Part shown: in pieces, positions 52,745 to 61,354 of the stretch
Position numbering within the stretch: the first letter of the stretch is position 1
Layout: each line of letters starts with the position of its first letter
Source of the DNA: Streptomyces sp. NBC_01231
GTDB taxonomy: Bacteria > Actinomycetota > Actinomycetes > Streptomycetales > Streptomycetaceae
Assembly (NCBI GenBank): GCA_035999765.1
Contig: CP108521.1
Span: forward strand, 9,176,001 to 9,240,000
Length of the DNA: 64,000 bases
Direction of reading: 5' to 3'
The notes under the pieces: generated by a model
The model's database searches: none
What the model was told of the DNA's origin: nothing
Seen by the model: the letters and a program-made list of their open reading frames with translations, nothing else
Made by a program: the position numbers and the translations under genes

Positions 52745-53521
52745 TCAGTCGAGGCCGCCGAGGACGTTCTGGTCCCAGTCGATCACCGAACCGGTGACGA
52801 CTCCGGACCGTTCCGACAGCAGGAAGACGACGAAGTCGGCGATCTCGTCCGGCTGTCCGAGCTTGCCCATCGGCAGTCGGGCGGCGGCCTCCTCGCGCCA
52901 GTCGTCCCCGGCGCCGTGGAAGGCCTTCTGCGTCGCGTCCTCACCCTCGGTCGCGGTCCAGCCGATGTTCAGGCCGTTGATCCGCACCCGGTCGAAGCGG
53001 TGCGCGTGCGCCGCGTTGCGGGTCAGGCCGATCAGCCCGGCCTTCGCGGCGACGTACGGGGCGAGGAACGGCTGCCCGCCGTGCGCGGAGGAGGTGATGA
53101 TGTTGACGACCGTGCCGGGCGCCCCCCGGCCCACCATGTCCGCGACGGCGGCCTGCATGGCGAAGAACGGGGCCTTGAGGTTGATCGCGATGTGCTGGTC
53201 GAACAGCTCGGGCGTGGTGTCGAGGAGGGTGCCCCGGGAGGTGAGGCCGGCGGAGTTCACCAGGCAGTCGACCCGGCCGTACGCCCCGACCACCTCGGCC
53301 ACGGACTCCTTCGCCTGTTCCGCGTCCGCCAGGTCGGCCCGGACGAACATCGCCTTGCCGCCGGCCGCGGACAGCTCCGCCACCAGCGCCTCACCGGGCT
53401 CCGGACGCCGCCCGGTGACGGCGACCCGCGCCCCCTCCCGGACCGCGGCCCGGGCGATGGCGGCGCCCACGCCCTGGCTGCCGCCGTTGACGAGGACGAC
53501 CTTGTCGTCGAGAAGTCCCAT
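52745..53521 (-). CDS. Short-chain dehydrogenase/reductase
   Basis: 258 residues, classical SDR. The cofactor loop is VNGGSQGVGAAIARAAV (about 11-27), then VNSAGLTSRG, the catalytic Ser in NIITSSAHGG and the Tyr-Lys in APYVAAKAGLIGL. IDWDQNVLGG near the end is typical of polyol/sugar-type SDRs. ATG at 53521 lies 14 bases after the PhyH stop, so the two are co-transcribed. Probable role: NAD-dependent step on a polyol or inositol derivative. Confidence 0.92.
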   Translation of the reverse strand: MGLLDDKVVLVNGGSQGVGAAIARAAVREGARVAVTGRRPEPGEALVAELSAAGGKAMFVRADLADAEQAKESVAEVVGAYGRVDCLVNSAGLTSRGTLLDTTPELFDQHIAINLKAPFFAMQAAVADMVGRGAPGTVVNIITSSAHGGQPFLAPYVAAKAGLIGLTRNAAHAHRFDRVRINGLNIGWTATEGEDATQKAFHGAGDDWREEAAARLPMGKLGQPDEIADFVVFLLSERSGVVTGSVIDWDQNVLGGLD

Positions 53522-53535
53522 GAGTTCAAGCCCTT

Positions 53536-54702
53536 TCAGCTGTCGCGCCGTACGGCGCCGGCCCGCAGCTCGTCGCGCAGAGCCCGCGGGGTCCATCCCT
53601 GCTCCAGTGCCCGCCGTACGACATCCGCCTGGGAAGGCGGGGCCAGACCGTCGACCGGCGGGTCACTGTCGAGGTTGGTGGGGAACGGGTAGCCCTCGGC
53701 GCTCGCCGCGATCACTCGCTCCAGCCACTCCTCGCCCACGCCCTCGGCCAGCCGCCTGCGCAGCACCGGGAAGACCGCGTTGGCCACCGCCTCCCGGTCC
53801 ACCGTCTCCATCGCCCGGCCGAAGGGCGAGGACACCTGGAGCAGGTTGGCGATCCGCCGTACGTCCATCGTGCGGTTCGTGCCGGCGGCGTGGAACAGCG
53901 CCGGGTTGAAGAAGGCGGCGTCGCCCTTGGCCAGCGGGAGCTGGACGTGGTGCGCCTTGAAGTACGCCTGGAACTCCGGAAGCCGCCAGGCGAGGTAGCC
54001 GGGCTCGAAGGTCTGCGAGTACGGCAGGTACAGCGTGGGGCCCGACTCCACGGGCATGTCGCAGTGTGCCACCGCGCCCTGCAGCGTGAGCGCGGGCGAG
54101 AGACGGTGCACATGCCCGGGATAGGCGGCGGCCCTCTCGTTGGAGAGGAACCCCAGGTGGTAGTCGCGGTGCACCGTCTGCGCGGCGCCACCCGGGTTGA
54201 CCACGTTGACCTGCGAGGTCACCTGGTAGCCCGGGCCCAGCCAGGCGGTCGAGACCAGCGCCAGGATGTCGTTGGCGTAGTAGTCGGCGAACGCCTCGGG
54301 GTCGTAGAGGGCCGCCTTCTCCAACGCGTTCCACACCCGGTCGTTGGCGCCCGGCGCGGCGAAGTGGTCGCCCGCGTCGGCCCCCGAGGCCTGCTGCTCG
54401 GTGATCAGCGCGTCGAAGACACCGGTGAGCCGGTCGACGACGGCCGGGTCCGGGAAGGCGGCCCGGAAGACGACGATGCCGGGGCCGTCCGTGAGGGCGT
54501 GGACCAGCTCGGCCAGCACCTCGCGGGTCGCGCCCGCCGCGCGCAGCCGCTCACTGTCGTAGACGAGGACGTTGTCCTCCACGGCCGAGGCGTGTGGATG
54601 GTCGGCGAGGTCCGTCGTGCGTTCGACTTGTGAGCGGAAGACGTCGAGATCACAGTCCTGCTCGGTCAGCCAGGCCCGATGCTGAGCGGCGGTGAGGGAC
54701 AT
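53536..54702 (-). CDS. Phytanoyl-CoA dioxygenase (PhyH) family protein
   Basis: 388 residues, Fe(II)/2-oxoglutarate-dependent oxygenase fold. The metal ligands are in TVHRDYHLG (His178, Asp180) and ALFHAAGTNRT (His271), with the 2-oxoglutarate-binding Arg277. LYLPYSQTFEPGYLAWRLPE is a conserved strand. Such enzymes hydroxylate or cleave C-H or C-O bonds; next to dehydrogenases for polyols, it could remove a methyl ether from an inositol, which is inference. It is first of the minus-strand set and divergent from a LacI gene. Confidence 0.88.
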   Translation of the reverse strand: MSLTAAQHRAWLTEQDCDLDVFRSQVERTTDLADHPHASAVEDNVLVYDSERLRAAGATREVLAELVHALTDGPGIVVFRAAFPDPAVVDRLTGVFDALITEQQASGADAGDHFAAPGANDRVWNALEKAALYDPEAFADYYANDILALVSTAWLGPGYQVTSQVNVVNPGGAAQTVHRDYHLGFLSNERAAAYPGHVHRLSPALTLQGAVAHCDMPVESGPTLYLPYSQTFEPGYLAWRLPEFQAYFKAHHVQLPLAKGDAAFFNPALFHAAGTNRTMDVRRIANLLQVSSPFGRAMETVDREAVANAVFPVLRRRLAEGVGEEWLERVIAASAEGYPFPTNLDSDPPVDGLAPPSQADVVRRALEQGWTPRALRDELRAGAVRRDS

Positions 54703-54837
54703 CGTCGTCCTTCTTTCGGTCACGGGATGCGACACGGATCCGGTCGCGAAGGAGCGACACGGCTCTGTCATTCTTGTCAGTACAAACCCCTCGAACAACC
54801 AGCGGCAAGCCATCAAAAACCCCTCAAGGAGCCGTCG
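54703..54837. promoter_or_regulatory. Divergent control region, dioxygenase operon and LacI gene
   Basis: 135 bases with AGTACAAAC at 54779-54787, the complement of GTTTGTACT (46083-46091) in the iol control region. A run of A/T-rich sequence then leads to the LacI ribosome-binding site AAGGAG (54826-54831). No perfect palindrome was recognised. Confidence 0.4.
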
Positions 54838-55872
54838 GTGGGCCACCCCTTCCCGATCCGGGAGATCGCACGTCAGGCGGGCCTGAGCGAGGCCACCGTC
54901 GACCGGGTCCTGAACGGTCGCGGCGGGGTGCGGGAGAGCACCGAACGTGAGGTCCGTCAGGCCATCGAGGACCTGGACCGGCAGCGCACCCAGGTCAGGC
55001 TGGTCGGCCGCACCTTCATGATCGACATCGTGATGCAGGCTCCGGAGCGGTTCTCCAGCGCCGTCCAGGCCGCCCTGGAGGCCGAGCTGCCGTCCCTGCA
55101 CCCGGCGGTCGTGCGCTCGCGCTTCCACTTCCGGGAGACCGGACCCGTGGAGGAACTGACCAGGACCCTGGACCGGATCGCCCGGCGCGGCTCGCAGGGG
55201 GTGGTGCTCAAGGCGCCGGACGTCCCCGAGGTCGCCGCCGCCGTCGGCCGGCTCGCGGAGTCCGGCATCCCCGTCGTCACCCTCGTCACCGACCTGCCCT
55301 CCTCGGCACGCCTCGCCTACGTCGGCATAGACAACCGGGCCGCCGGAGCGACCGCCGCCTACCTCATGGGCCAGTGGCTCGGCGACCGCCCCGGCAATGT
55401 GCTCACCAGCCTCAGCAGCGGCTTCTTCCGCAACGAGGAGGAGCGCGAGATGGGCTTCCGCAGCGTGATGCGCGCCCGGCACCCGGAGCGCACCCTGGTC
55501 GAGATCGCCGAGGGACAGGGGCTGGACGCCACCCAGTACGACCTGGTCCGGGCCGCGCTGCGGCGCGACCCGGACATCCGCGCCGTCTACTCGATCGGCG
55601 GCGGCAACATAGCCACCCTGCGGGCCTTCGAGGACCTGGACCGCGAGTGCGCGCTCTTCGTGGCACACGACCTCGACCACGACAACACCCGCCTGCTGCG
55701 CGAGCACCGCCTGTCCGCCGTCCTCCACCACGACCTGCGCCAGGACATGCGCGAGGCCTGCCACATCGTGATGCGCGCCCACGACGCCCTGCCGCCGGCC
55801 GGCCCGACACTGCCGTCGGCGATCCAGGTGGTCACGCCGTACAACATGCCGACCCAGGCGACGGCCGGGTGA
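54838..55872 (+). CDS. LacI-family regulator (sugar-binding type)
   Basis: 344 residues. The HTH is IREIARQAGLSEATVDRVLN (residues 6-25), followed by GRGGVRESTEREV. The PBP1-type sensor has VVLKAPDVPEVAAAV, YVGIDNRAAGATAAYLMGQW and VYSIGGGNIATLRAF. GTG at 54838 with AAGGAG 6 bases upstream is chosen; earlier starts would add low-complexity sequence. Divergence from the dioxygenase operon makes it the likely repressor of that operon, with an inositol-like sugar as effector (inference). Confidence 0.92.
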   Translation: MGHPFPIREIARQAGLSEATVDRVLNGRGGVRESTEREVRQAIEDLDRQRTQVRLVGRTFMIDIVMQAPERFSSAVQAALEAELPSLHPAVVRSRFHFRETGPVEELTRTLDRIARRGSQGVVLKAPDVPEVAAAVGRLAESGIPVVTLVTDLPSSARLAYVGIDNRAAGATAAYLMGQWLGDRPGNVLTSLSSGFFRNEEEREMGFRSVMRARHPERTLVEIAEGQGLDATQYDLVRAALRRDPDIRAVYSIGGGNIATLRAFEDLDRECALFVAHDLDHDNTRLLREHRLSAVLHHDLRQDMREACHIVMRAHDALPPAGPTLPSAIQVVTPYNMPTQATAG

Positions 55873-55888
55873 CGCGCGGCCGCCGCTC

Positions 55889-56536
55889 TCAGCGCGTCGG
55901 CACCGGTGTTCCGGCGCTGCGGTAGAGGGAGATGCCCAGGGCCAGCAGCCAGTAGCTGAGGACGGCCCCCACCAGCGCGGTGGTGCCCCAGCCGTTGGCC
56001 GCGTAGAAGTCGGCCGGGGTGTTGCCGAAGAACAGGGACGGCACGAAGACCACGTTGATCCCCGCGAGGACGTACGCCGACCGGCCGGTCCAGCGCGGCA
56101 GCAGCCGGGTGCGGGAGACGGCGTACCCGAAAGCGGTCAGGAACAGCGCCAGCATCAGCCGGGAGATCGACCCGTACAGGATGTAGGTGCCGCTGACGTC
56201 GATCGTCGGGTCGATCGGGTGGTCGGCCGCGATGACCGCGCCCGCCTCCAGACCGCTGGAGACCAGGGTGACCGTCGCGTACACCAGCCCGGTGGCGAAC
56301 GCCATCGAGCCGATCCACTCGTGGGCGGGACTCACCCGCCTCACCAGTTCACGGAAGGCCGTCACGAACACCACCAGGCCCGCCAGCCCGACGATGCCCA
56401 GCAGCAGCCTGGTCAGGACGTTCGCGTCCGGCGGCGGGCCCGAGTAGACGAAGTACAGCGGTACTTCGACGATCAGGGCGGCGGCGGTGGTGATGCCCGC
56501 GAGGCCCGTCAGGCGCCTGGCGAAGGTCTCGTTCAT
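55889..56536 (-). CDS. DUF4386 family integral membrane protein
   Basis: 215 residues with about six hydrophobic helices (LAGITTAAALIVEVPLYFV, LLLGIVGLAGLVVFVTAF, LVGAVLSYWLLALGISLY and others). The order matches DUF4386 proteins of unknown function that are frequent in actinobacteria and firmicutes. No charged active site is seen. It lies 16 bases after the LacI gene stop, in convergent orientation. A signal or sensory role cannot be stated. Confidence 0.8.
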   Translation of the reverse strand: MNETFARRLTGLAGITTAAALIVEVPLYFVYSGPPPDANVLTRLLLGIVGLAGLVVFVTAFRELVRRVSPAHEWIGSMAFATGLVYATVTLVSSGLEAGAVIAADHPIDPTIDVSGTYILYGSISRLMLALFLTAFGYAVSRTRLLPRWTGRSAYVLAGINVVFVPSLFFGNTPADFYAANGWGTTALVGAVLSYWLLALGISLYRSAGTPVPTR

Positions 56537-56650
56537 GGATTCCCCCGGGAGTCGGTGAGGCGGATTCGCCGGCGGGAGTGCCGACGTAGCGAAGCCTGCC
56601 GTCCCCGGGGGCTGCCGTCGCTGGGCCTGAGCACCGGAGCGGGGGTGGTG

Positions 56651-57820
56651 TTACGGACACTCTCCGGGGCGCACGTCGACCCAGGTCCCGCTCTCGGCGG
56701 ACCGCGCCATGGCGTCCAGTACGGCGGCACTGTGCACGGCGTCGGCGAGCGTGGCCCCGTGCGAGGTGCCCTCGGCGATCGACCGGAGGAAGCGATACGC
56801 CTCGACGACCTTCAGGTCGTCGTAGCCCATCGCGTTGGCGGCTCCGGGCTGGAACGCGCCGAACTCGCCGTCGCCCGGGCCGACGTACACCGTGCTGACC
56901 GGCTGGTCCTGGTAGCGGTCGCCGCGGCTCACGCCGAGTTCGTTCATCCGGCGGAAGTCCCAGAACACCGCGCCCTTGGTGCCGTGCACCTCGAAGCCGT
57001 AGTTGTTCTGCTCGCCCACCGAGACCCGGCAGGCCTCCAGAACGCCGCGGGCGCCGGAGGCGAAGCGCAGCAGACAGTTGACGTAGTCCTCGTTCTCCAC
57101 CGGGCCGAGTTCGCCGCCGGAGGCACGGCTGTGGCCGGCCGTGACACCGGTGGGACGGGCCCGCTCCGGTACGAAGATCGCCGTGTCGGCGGTGAGGGAG
57201 GTGATGTCGCCGAGCAGATGGCGGGCCAGGTCGGCGCCGTGCGAGGCCAGGTCGCCCAGTACTCCGCTGCCGCCCCGCTCCCGCTCGTAGCGCCAGCTCA
57301 ACGCCCCCTCGGGGTGCGCCGCGTAGTCGCTGAACAGGCGGACGCGGACATGGGTGACCGTGCCGATGTCACCGGAGGCGATCAGCGACCGGGCCGTCTC
57401 GACGGCGGGCGCGTTGCGGTAGTTGAAGCCGACCGCGCCTTGGACGCCCGCCTCGGTGACCGCGTCGGCCACCGCCCGGGCGTCCGCCACGGTGAGACCG
57501 ACCGGCTTCTCGATCCAGATGTGCTTGCCGGCCTCGGCCATCGCCACACCGATCTCGCGGTGCAGGAAGTTCGGGGCGGTGATGCTGACGGCCTGAACAC
57601 GCGGATCGGCGGCGACCTCCCGCCAGTCGCGGGTCGTCGAGGCGAAGCCGAACTGAGCGGCGGCCTCCTCGGCCCGGCCGGGCACCTCCTCGGCGACGGT
57701 CACCAGCTCCGGGCGCAGGCCGAGCAGCGGGTAGTGGTGCGGGACCCGGGCGTACGCCTGGGTGTGCACCCGGCCCATCCAGCCGAACCCGACGACGGCG
57801 ACACCGAGCGTATCCACCAT
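56651..57820 (-). CDS. Gfo/Idh/MocA family oxidoreductase
   Basis: 389 residues. LGVAVVGFGWMGRVHTQAYA opens the fold, with HIWIEKPVGLTVADARAVAD (catalytic Lys) and GVLGDLASHGADLARHLLGD. The length and GYDDLKVVEAYRFLRSIAEG near the C-terminus resemble inositol or sugar dehydrogenases of the larger subclass. Divergent from its own LacI gene; both starts carry nearly identical 12-bp palindromes. ATG at 57820 has AGAGGGG just upstream. A carbohydrate oxidation step is likely; the sugar is unknown. Confidence 0.88.
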   Translation of the reverse strand: MVDTLGVAVVGFGWMGRVHTQAYARVPHHYPLLGLRPELVTVAEEVPGRAEEAAAQFGFASTTRDWREVAADPRVQAVSITAPNFLHREIGVAMAEAGKHIWIEKPVGLTVADARAVADAVTEAGVQGAVGFNYRNAPAVETARSLIASGDIGTVTHVRVRLFSDYAAHPEGALSWRYERERGGSGVLGDLASHGADLARHLLGDITSLTADTAIFVPERARPTGVTAGHSRASGGELGPVENEDYVNCLLRFASGARGVLEACRVSVGEQNNYGFEVHGTKGAVFWDFRRMNELGVSRGDRYQDQPVSTVYVGPGDGEFGAFQPGAANAMGYDDLKVVEAYRFLRSIAEGTSHGATLADAVHSAAVLDAMARSAESGTWVDVRPGECP

Positions 57821-57831
57821 GAGCCCCTCTT

Positions 57832-57980
57832 TGGACCGGTCCATTTCCTTGCCCGACCCACCCTGGGCGGCACTCCACCAGGTGTCAAGCCCCTTCACCT
57901 GCCTGTCGCTCGCCCATCGCCCACCTTTCCCTCGTCCTTCGCTCGCCTTTGACAACGTCGATGGGTCATGGAACGGTCCA
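57832..57980. promoter_or_regulatory. Paired LacI-type operators
   Basis: TGGACCGGTCCA (57832-57843), a perfect 12-bp palindrome, lies just upstream of the oxidoreductase start. TGGAACGGTCCA (57969-57980), differing by one base, ends 4 bases before the LacI ATG. A central CG with inverted half-sites is typical of LacI operators; the two sites are 137 bases apart, compatible with looping. TTGACA (57949-57954) lies between and may be the lacI -35. Confidence 0.7.
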
Positions 57981-57984
57981 GGAC

Positions 57985-59016
57985 ATGAGGCAGCCGACGA
58001 TCCGGGACGTGGCCGAGCGGGCCGGTGTCTCCAAGTCGCTGGTCTCGCTGGTGCTGCGCGGCTCCGACCAGGTACGGCCGGAGCGGCGGGAGGCCGTGCT
58101 GCGGGCCGTACACGAACTCGGCTACCGCCCGAACGCCGCCGCCCGCAGCCTCAGCGAGCAGCGCACCCGCACCGTGGGCGTACTCCTCAACGACCTGCGC
58201 AACCCCTGGTTCGTCGACCTCCTGGACGGCCTGAACTCGCTGCTGCACAATCACGGTCTGCACATGCTGCTGGGCGACGCCCGCCTCAACCGCCGCAGCG
58301 GCCAGGACCTCGCCCGGCCCTTCCTGGACCTCCAGGTCGACGGCCTGGTCGTGGTCGGCACCCTCCCCGACCCGGCCGCGCTCGGGCCGGTCGCCGCACG
58401 CATGCCGGTCGTCGTCGCGGGTGCCCGTGAGCCGGTGCCCGCCGGGGTGGACGTCGTCGCCGGCGACGACGAGCGGGGAGCCCGGCTGGTCACCGAGCAC
58501 CTCATCGCGCTCGGCCACCGCCGCATCGCGCACCTCGCGGGCTACGGAGCCGTCGGCGAGCTGCGCCGACGCAGCTTCGAGGCGGTGATGCGCGCCCACG
58601 GCCCGGCCGGCCAGGCGCCCGTCGAGGCCGGCGACATGACGGAGGAGGGCGGCTTCCGTACGGCCGTGAGGCTGCTGAGCCGACCCGAACGGCCGACCGC
58701 CGTCGTGGCCGTCAACGACATCGCCGCCGTCGGCGCGCTCTCGGCCGCCGAGGAACTGGGCCTGCGCGTTCCCGAGGACCTGTCCGTCACCGGCTACGAC
58801 AACACGAGCATCTCCCGGCTGCGCCACCTGTGGCTCACCACGGTCGACAACGCGGGGCACGAGGTCGGCCGACGCGCCGCCCGCTGCCTCCTGGACCGCT
58901 TCGACGGAGCCGGGGGAGCGGGCCGGATCCAGCTGGCCACGCCGGCCCTGGAGATCCGCGGAACGACGGCACCGCCGCGGACGGGCGGCGTGCCGGACCC
59001 CGCGACCGCGACCTGA
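57985..59016 (+). CDS. LacI-family regulator (autoregulated)
   Basis: 343 residues. The HTH TIRDVAERAGVSKSLVSLVL is at residues 5-24 (hinge helix PNAAARSLSEQRT), then TVGVLLNDLRNPWFVDLLDG, VDVVAGDDERGARLVTEHLI and VTGYDNTSISRL. Effector sugar unknown. ATG at 57985; an in-frame TTG at 57949 would add 12 residues and lie in the -35. One operator overlaps its own initiation region and the other that of the divergent oxidoreductase, implying simultaneous repression. Confidence 0.93.
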   Translation: MRQPTIRDVAERAGVSKSLVSLVLRGSDQVRPERREAVLRAVHELGYRPNAAARSLSEQRTRTVGVLLNDLRNPWFVDLLDGLNSLLHNHGLHMLLGDARLNRRSGQDLARPFLDLQVDGLVVVGTLPDPAALGPVAARMPVVVAGAREPVPAGVDVVAGDDERGARLVTEHLIALGHRRIAHLAGYGAVGELRRRSFEAVMRAHGPAGQAPVEAGDMTEEGGFRTAVRLLSRPERPTAVVAVNDIAAVGALSAAEELGLRVPEDLSVTGYDNTSISRLRHLWLTTVDNAGHEVGRRAARCLLDRFDGAGGAGRIQLATPALEIRGTTAPPRTGGVPDPATAT

Positions 59017-59093
59017 TCCGCACGACAGGCCCTGGGCCGGGGTGACCGCGTACGCGTGGGCGAGAGAGGGCTACCGGTACGCATGTCGGGCAA

Positions 59094-59132
59094 CGCCGGG
59101 CGGCCTCCGTTGGTGAGGGAGGCCGCCCGGCG
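59094..59132. terminator. Bidirectional terminator
   Basis: CGCCGGGCGGCCTCC (59094-59108) pairs perfectly with GGAGGCCGCCCGGCG (59118-59132) around a 9-base loop, between the convergent LacI and MFS genes. Confidence 0.9.
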
Positions 59133-59152
59133 TCCGGTCGGGCGCGTCGGCG

Positions 59153-60631
59153 TCAGGCCTTGGCCGCGGTGACCTCCGCGGGCCGCGCCGGGCCGTCCGT
59201 GGGCGCGGCTGCCCCGGCCGGGCGCTGCTTGGGGATGAAGGAGGCGACGGCGAAGGCCAGCAGGGCGGCGCCCGCGCCGATGGCCAGGACCACCTTGAAG
59301 CCGTTCTCGGAGGGCAGGGCGTAGCCGCCGAAGTCCGTGGTCATCTGGGCCATGATCACGCCGGCGATGGCGCTGGCGAAGGAGGTGCCCAGGGACCGCA
59401 TCAGGGTGTTGAGGCTGTTGGCCGCACCCGTCTGGGAGGGGTCCACGGCGCCCATGATCAGGGCGGGCAGGGCGCCGTAGGTGAAGCCGATACCGGCGCC
59501 GATGATGCAGGAGACCAGGATGAGGTGCCAGACCTCGCTCATCAGGAGGATGTTCAGGCCGTAGCCCGCCGCGACGATCAGCGCGCCGATCAGCAGGGTG
59601 ACCTTCGGTCCCTTGGCCTTGGTGATCCGGGCGGACACGGCGGACATGACCATCATCACCAGGCCCTGCGGGGCCAGCACCAGGCCGACGGTCAGCATCG
59701 ACCTGCCCAGGCCGTAGCCGGTCTGCTCGGGCAGTTGCAGCAGCTGGGGCAGGACCAGGGACATCGCGAACATCGAGAAGCCGAGGGCGATCGAGGCGAG
59801 GTTGGTGAAGAGCACCTGGGGCTTGGCGGTGGTGCGCAGGTCGACCAGCGGCTGCTCGGCCTTCAGCTCCCACCTGCCCCAGGCGGCCAGGATCGCGACG
59901 GCTGCGACACCCAGGCTCAGCGTCGTACCGGAGGTCCAGCCCCAGTCGGCGCCCTTGGACACGGCGAGCAGCAGCGACACCAGACCGGCCGACAGACCGA
60001 GCGAGCCGACGAGGTCGAAGCGGCCGCCGACGCGGGGCGACTCGGGAACGAGCATCACGACGAGGAGGAGGGAGACGACACCGAGGGCGGCGGAGGTCCA
60101 GAAGAGGATGTGCCAGTCCCAGTTGTCCGCGATGAACGCGGCGGTCGGCAGACCGAGCGCACCACCGACGCCGAGGGAGGCGCTCATCACCGCCGTCGAG
60201 CCGGCGAGCTTCTCGGAGGGGACCGTGTCCCGCAGGATGCTGATGCCCAGCGGCACCACGGCGGCCGACAGGCCCTGAAGAGCGCGGCCGACGATCATCG
60301 GGACGAGGGAGTCGGCGAGCGCGCAGACCAGCGAGCCGGACACCAGCAGCAGGATGCTGACCATCAGCATCCGCCGCTTGCCGGCCATGTCACCGAGCCG
60401 GCCGACGACCGGGGTGGCGACGGCGGCGGCGAGCAGGGTGGCGGTGACCGCCCAGGCGGTGTCGGACGCCGGGGCGTCCAGGAGCTTGGGCAGCTCCGGG
60501 ACGATCGGGATGACCAGGGTCTGCATCAGCGAGACGACGATTCCGGCCAGGGCCAGTACCGCCACCACGGCGTTCGCCTTCGGCGGGGCGGACTTCCCCG
60601 CTCCGGCGGGTCGGGCAAGGGCGTCGGACAT
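59153..60631 (-). CDS. MFS drug-type exporter (DHA2-like)
   Basis: 492 residues with about 14 membrane helices. Loop motif A is PVVGRLGDMAGKRRMLMVSI (after helix 2), followed by VGRALQGLSAAVVPLGISIL and the mid-chain VGSLGLSAGLVSLLLAVSKG. Helix count fits DHA2-type drug:H+ antiporters. The substrate is unknown but is likely the compound sensed by the divergent MarR protein. Start 60631 is chosen; 18 upstream residues are poorly supported. Confidence 0.92.
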   Translation of the reverse strand: MSDALARPAGAGKSAPPKANAVVAVLALAGIVVSLMQTLVIPIVPELPKLLDAPASDTAWAVTATLLAAAVATPVVGRLGDMAGKRRMLMVSILLLVSGSLVCALADSLVPMIVGRALQGLSAAVVPLGISILRDTVPSEKLAGSTAVMSASLGVGGALGLPTAAFIADNWDWHILFWTSAALGVVSLLLVVMLVPESPRVGGRFDLVGSLGLSAGLVSLLLAVSKGADWGWTSGTTLSLGVAAVAILAAWGRWELKAEQPLVDLRTTAKPQVLFTNLASIALGFSMFAMSLVLPQLLQLPEQTGYGLGRSMLTVGLVLAPQGLVMMVMSAVSARITKAKGPKVTLLIGALIVAAGYGLNILLMSEVWHLILVSCIIGAGIGFTYGALPALIMGAVDPSQTGAANSLNTLMRSLGTSFASAIAGVIMAQMTTDFGGYALPSENGFKVVLAIGAGAALLAFAVASFIPKQRPAGAAAPTDGPARPAEVTAAKA

Positions 60632-60668
60632 GGCAAGGCCTCCAGCGGAGAGATACGGGGGAGCGGGG

Positions 60669-60713
60669 TTGCTTGACTTAGGCAAGCATAATCGTGTTAC
60701 TTAAGTCAAGCAA
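60669..60713. promoter_or_regulatory. MarR operator in the MFS/marR divergent promoter
   Basis: TTGCTTGACTTA (60669-60680) and TAAGTCAAGCAA (60702-60713) are perfect 12-bp inverted repeats. Each also contains a smaller CTTG/CAAG palindrome (for example GCTTG-n7-CAAGC at 60671-60687). The whole region is AT-rich in an otherwise GC-rich window. Confidence 0.75.
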
Positions 60714-60741
60714 GTATTTCCCGACTCTCAGAGGTGCTCAC

Positions 60742-61275
60742 ATGACGGCAGAGTCCCCCGCGGCCGCACTCGCGGCGGCCCGCGCAGTCGCCCCCGCAGT
60801 CGTCCCCGCGGCCATCGCCGAGATCGAGGGTGCCCTCACTCGCGTCGCCTATCTGGCCGGCCGCTCCCGCCAGCACGAGCGACTGATGGCGGCGGCGGGG
60901 TTGACGCTGGACCGCGCGGCCGTGGCCATCCTGCGGCACATCTCCGAGAGTGAGCCGCAGCGTCCGGGGGTGCTGGCCGTACGGCTGTCGGTGGAGGCCT
61001 CCCATGTCACCAGGCAGCTACGGCAGTTGGAGCGAGGAGGGTATGTGGTCCGGGTCCCCGATCCGGAGGACCGGCGGGCCCAGCGCGTCCAGCTCACCGA
61101 GGTCGGCATGGCGGCGGTCGAGCGCATACGGGAGGTGAGTCGCCTGGGGGTGGGGATGGCTCTGGCCGAGTGGTCCGACGGGGACGTCGAGCAACTCGCC
61201 GCGCTCTTCCGGCGGCTCGTCCATGACTTCGTCGCCCATGCCGAGGACCGGCTGGAGGTCCCGCCCGACCGCTGA
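60742..61275 (+). CDS. MarR-family transcriptional regulator
   Basis: 177 residues. The winged helix is [20 protein letters not shown] with [20 protein letters not shown] (about 74-112), in which [11 protein letters not shown] forms the beta-wing. An N-terminal Ala-rich helix provides dimerisation. ATG at 60742 with GAGGTG upstream. Divergent from the MFS exporter across an operator-rich promoter, so it should repress the exporter and itself, released by the exported ligand. Confidence 0.92.
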   Translation: MTAESPAAALAAARAVAPAVVPAAIAEIEGALTRVAYLAGRSRQHERLMAAAGLTLDRAAVAILRHISESEPQRPGVLAVRLSVEASHVTRQLRQLERGGYVVRVPDPEDRRAQRVQLTEVGMAAVERIREVSRLGVGMALAEWSDGDVEQLAALFRRLVHDFVAHAEDRLEVPPDR

Positions 61276-61292
61276 GCGGAACGGCAGACAAA

Positions 61293-61326
61293 ATTGTTGA
61301 CAATGTTGTCTGGCTAGATTTAGGTT
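61293..61326 (+). promoter_or_regulatory. GntR operator overlapping the gntR -35
   Basis: ATTGTTGACAAT (61293-61304) contains TTGT-n2-ACAA, a FadR-type site. TTGACA (61297-61302), an 18-base spacer and TAGGTT (61321-61326) form a promoter, so binding would block it. Confidence 0.6.
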
Positions 61327-61354
61327 CGACAGGCACTCACTCAGGGAGGGCGCA

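Noticed and set aside
54703..55782. Upstream extension of the dioxygenase frame on the minus strand
   Set aside because: It runs antisense through the LacI gene and lacks family similarity; ATG 54702 gives the expected PhyH N-terminus.
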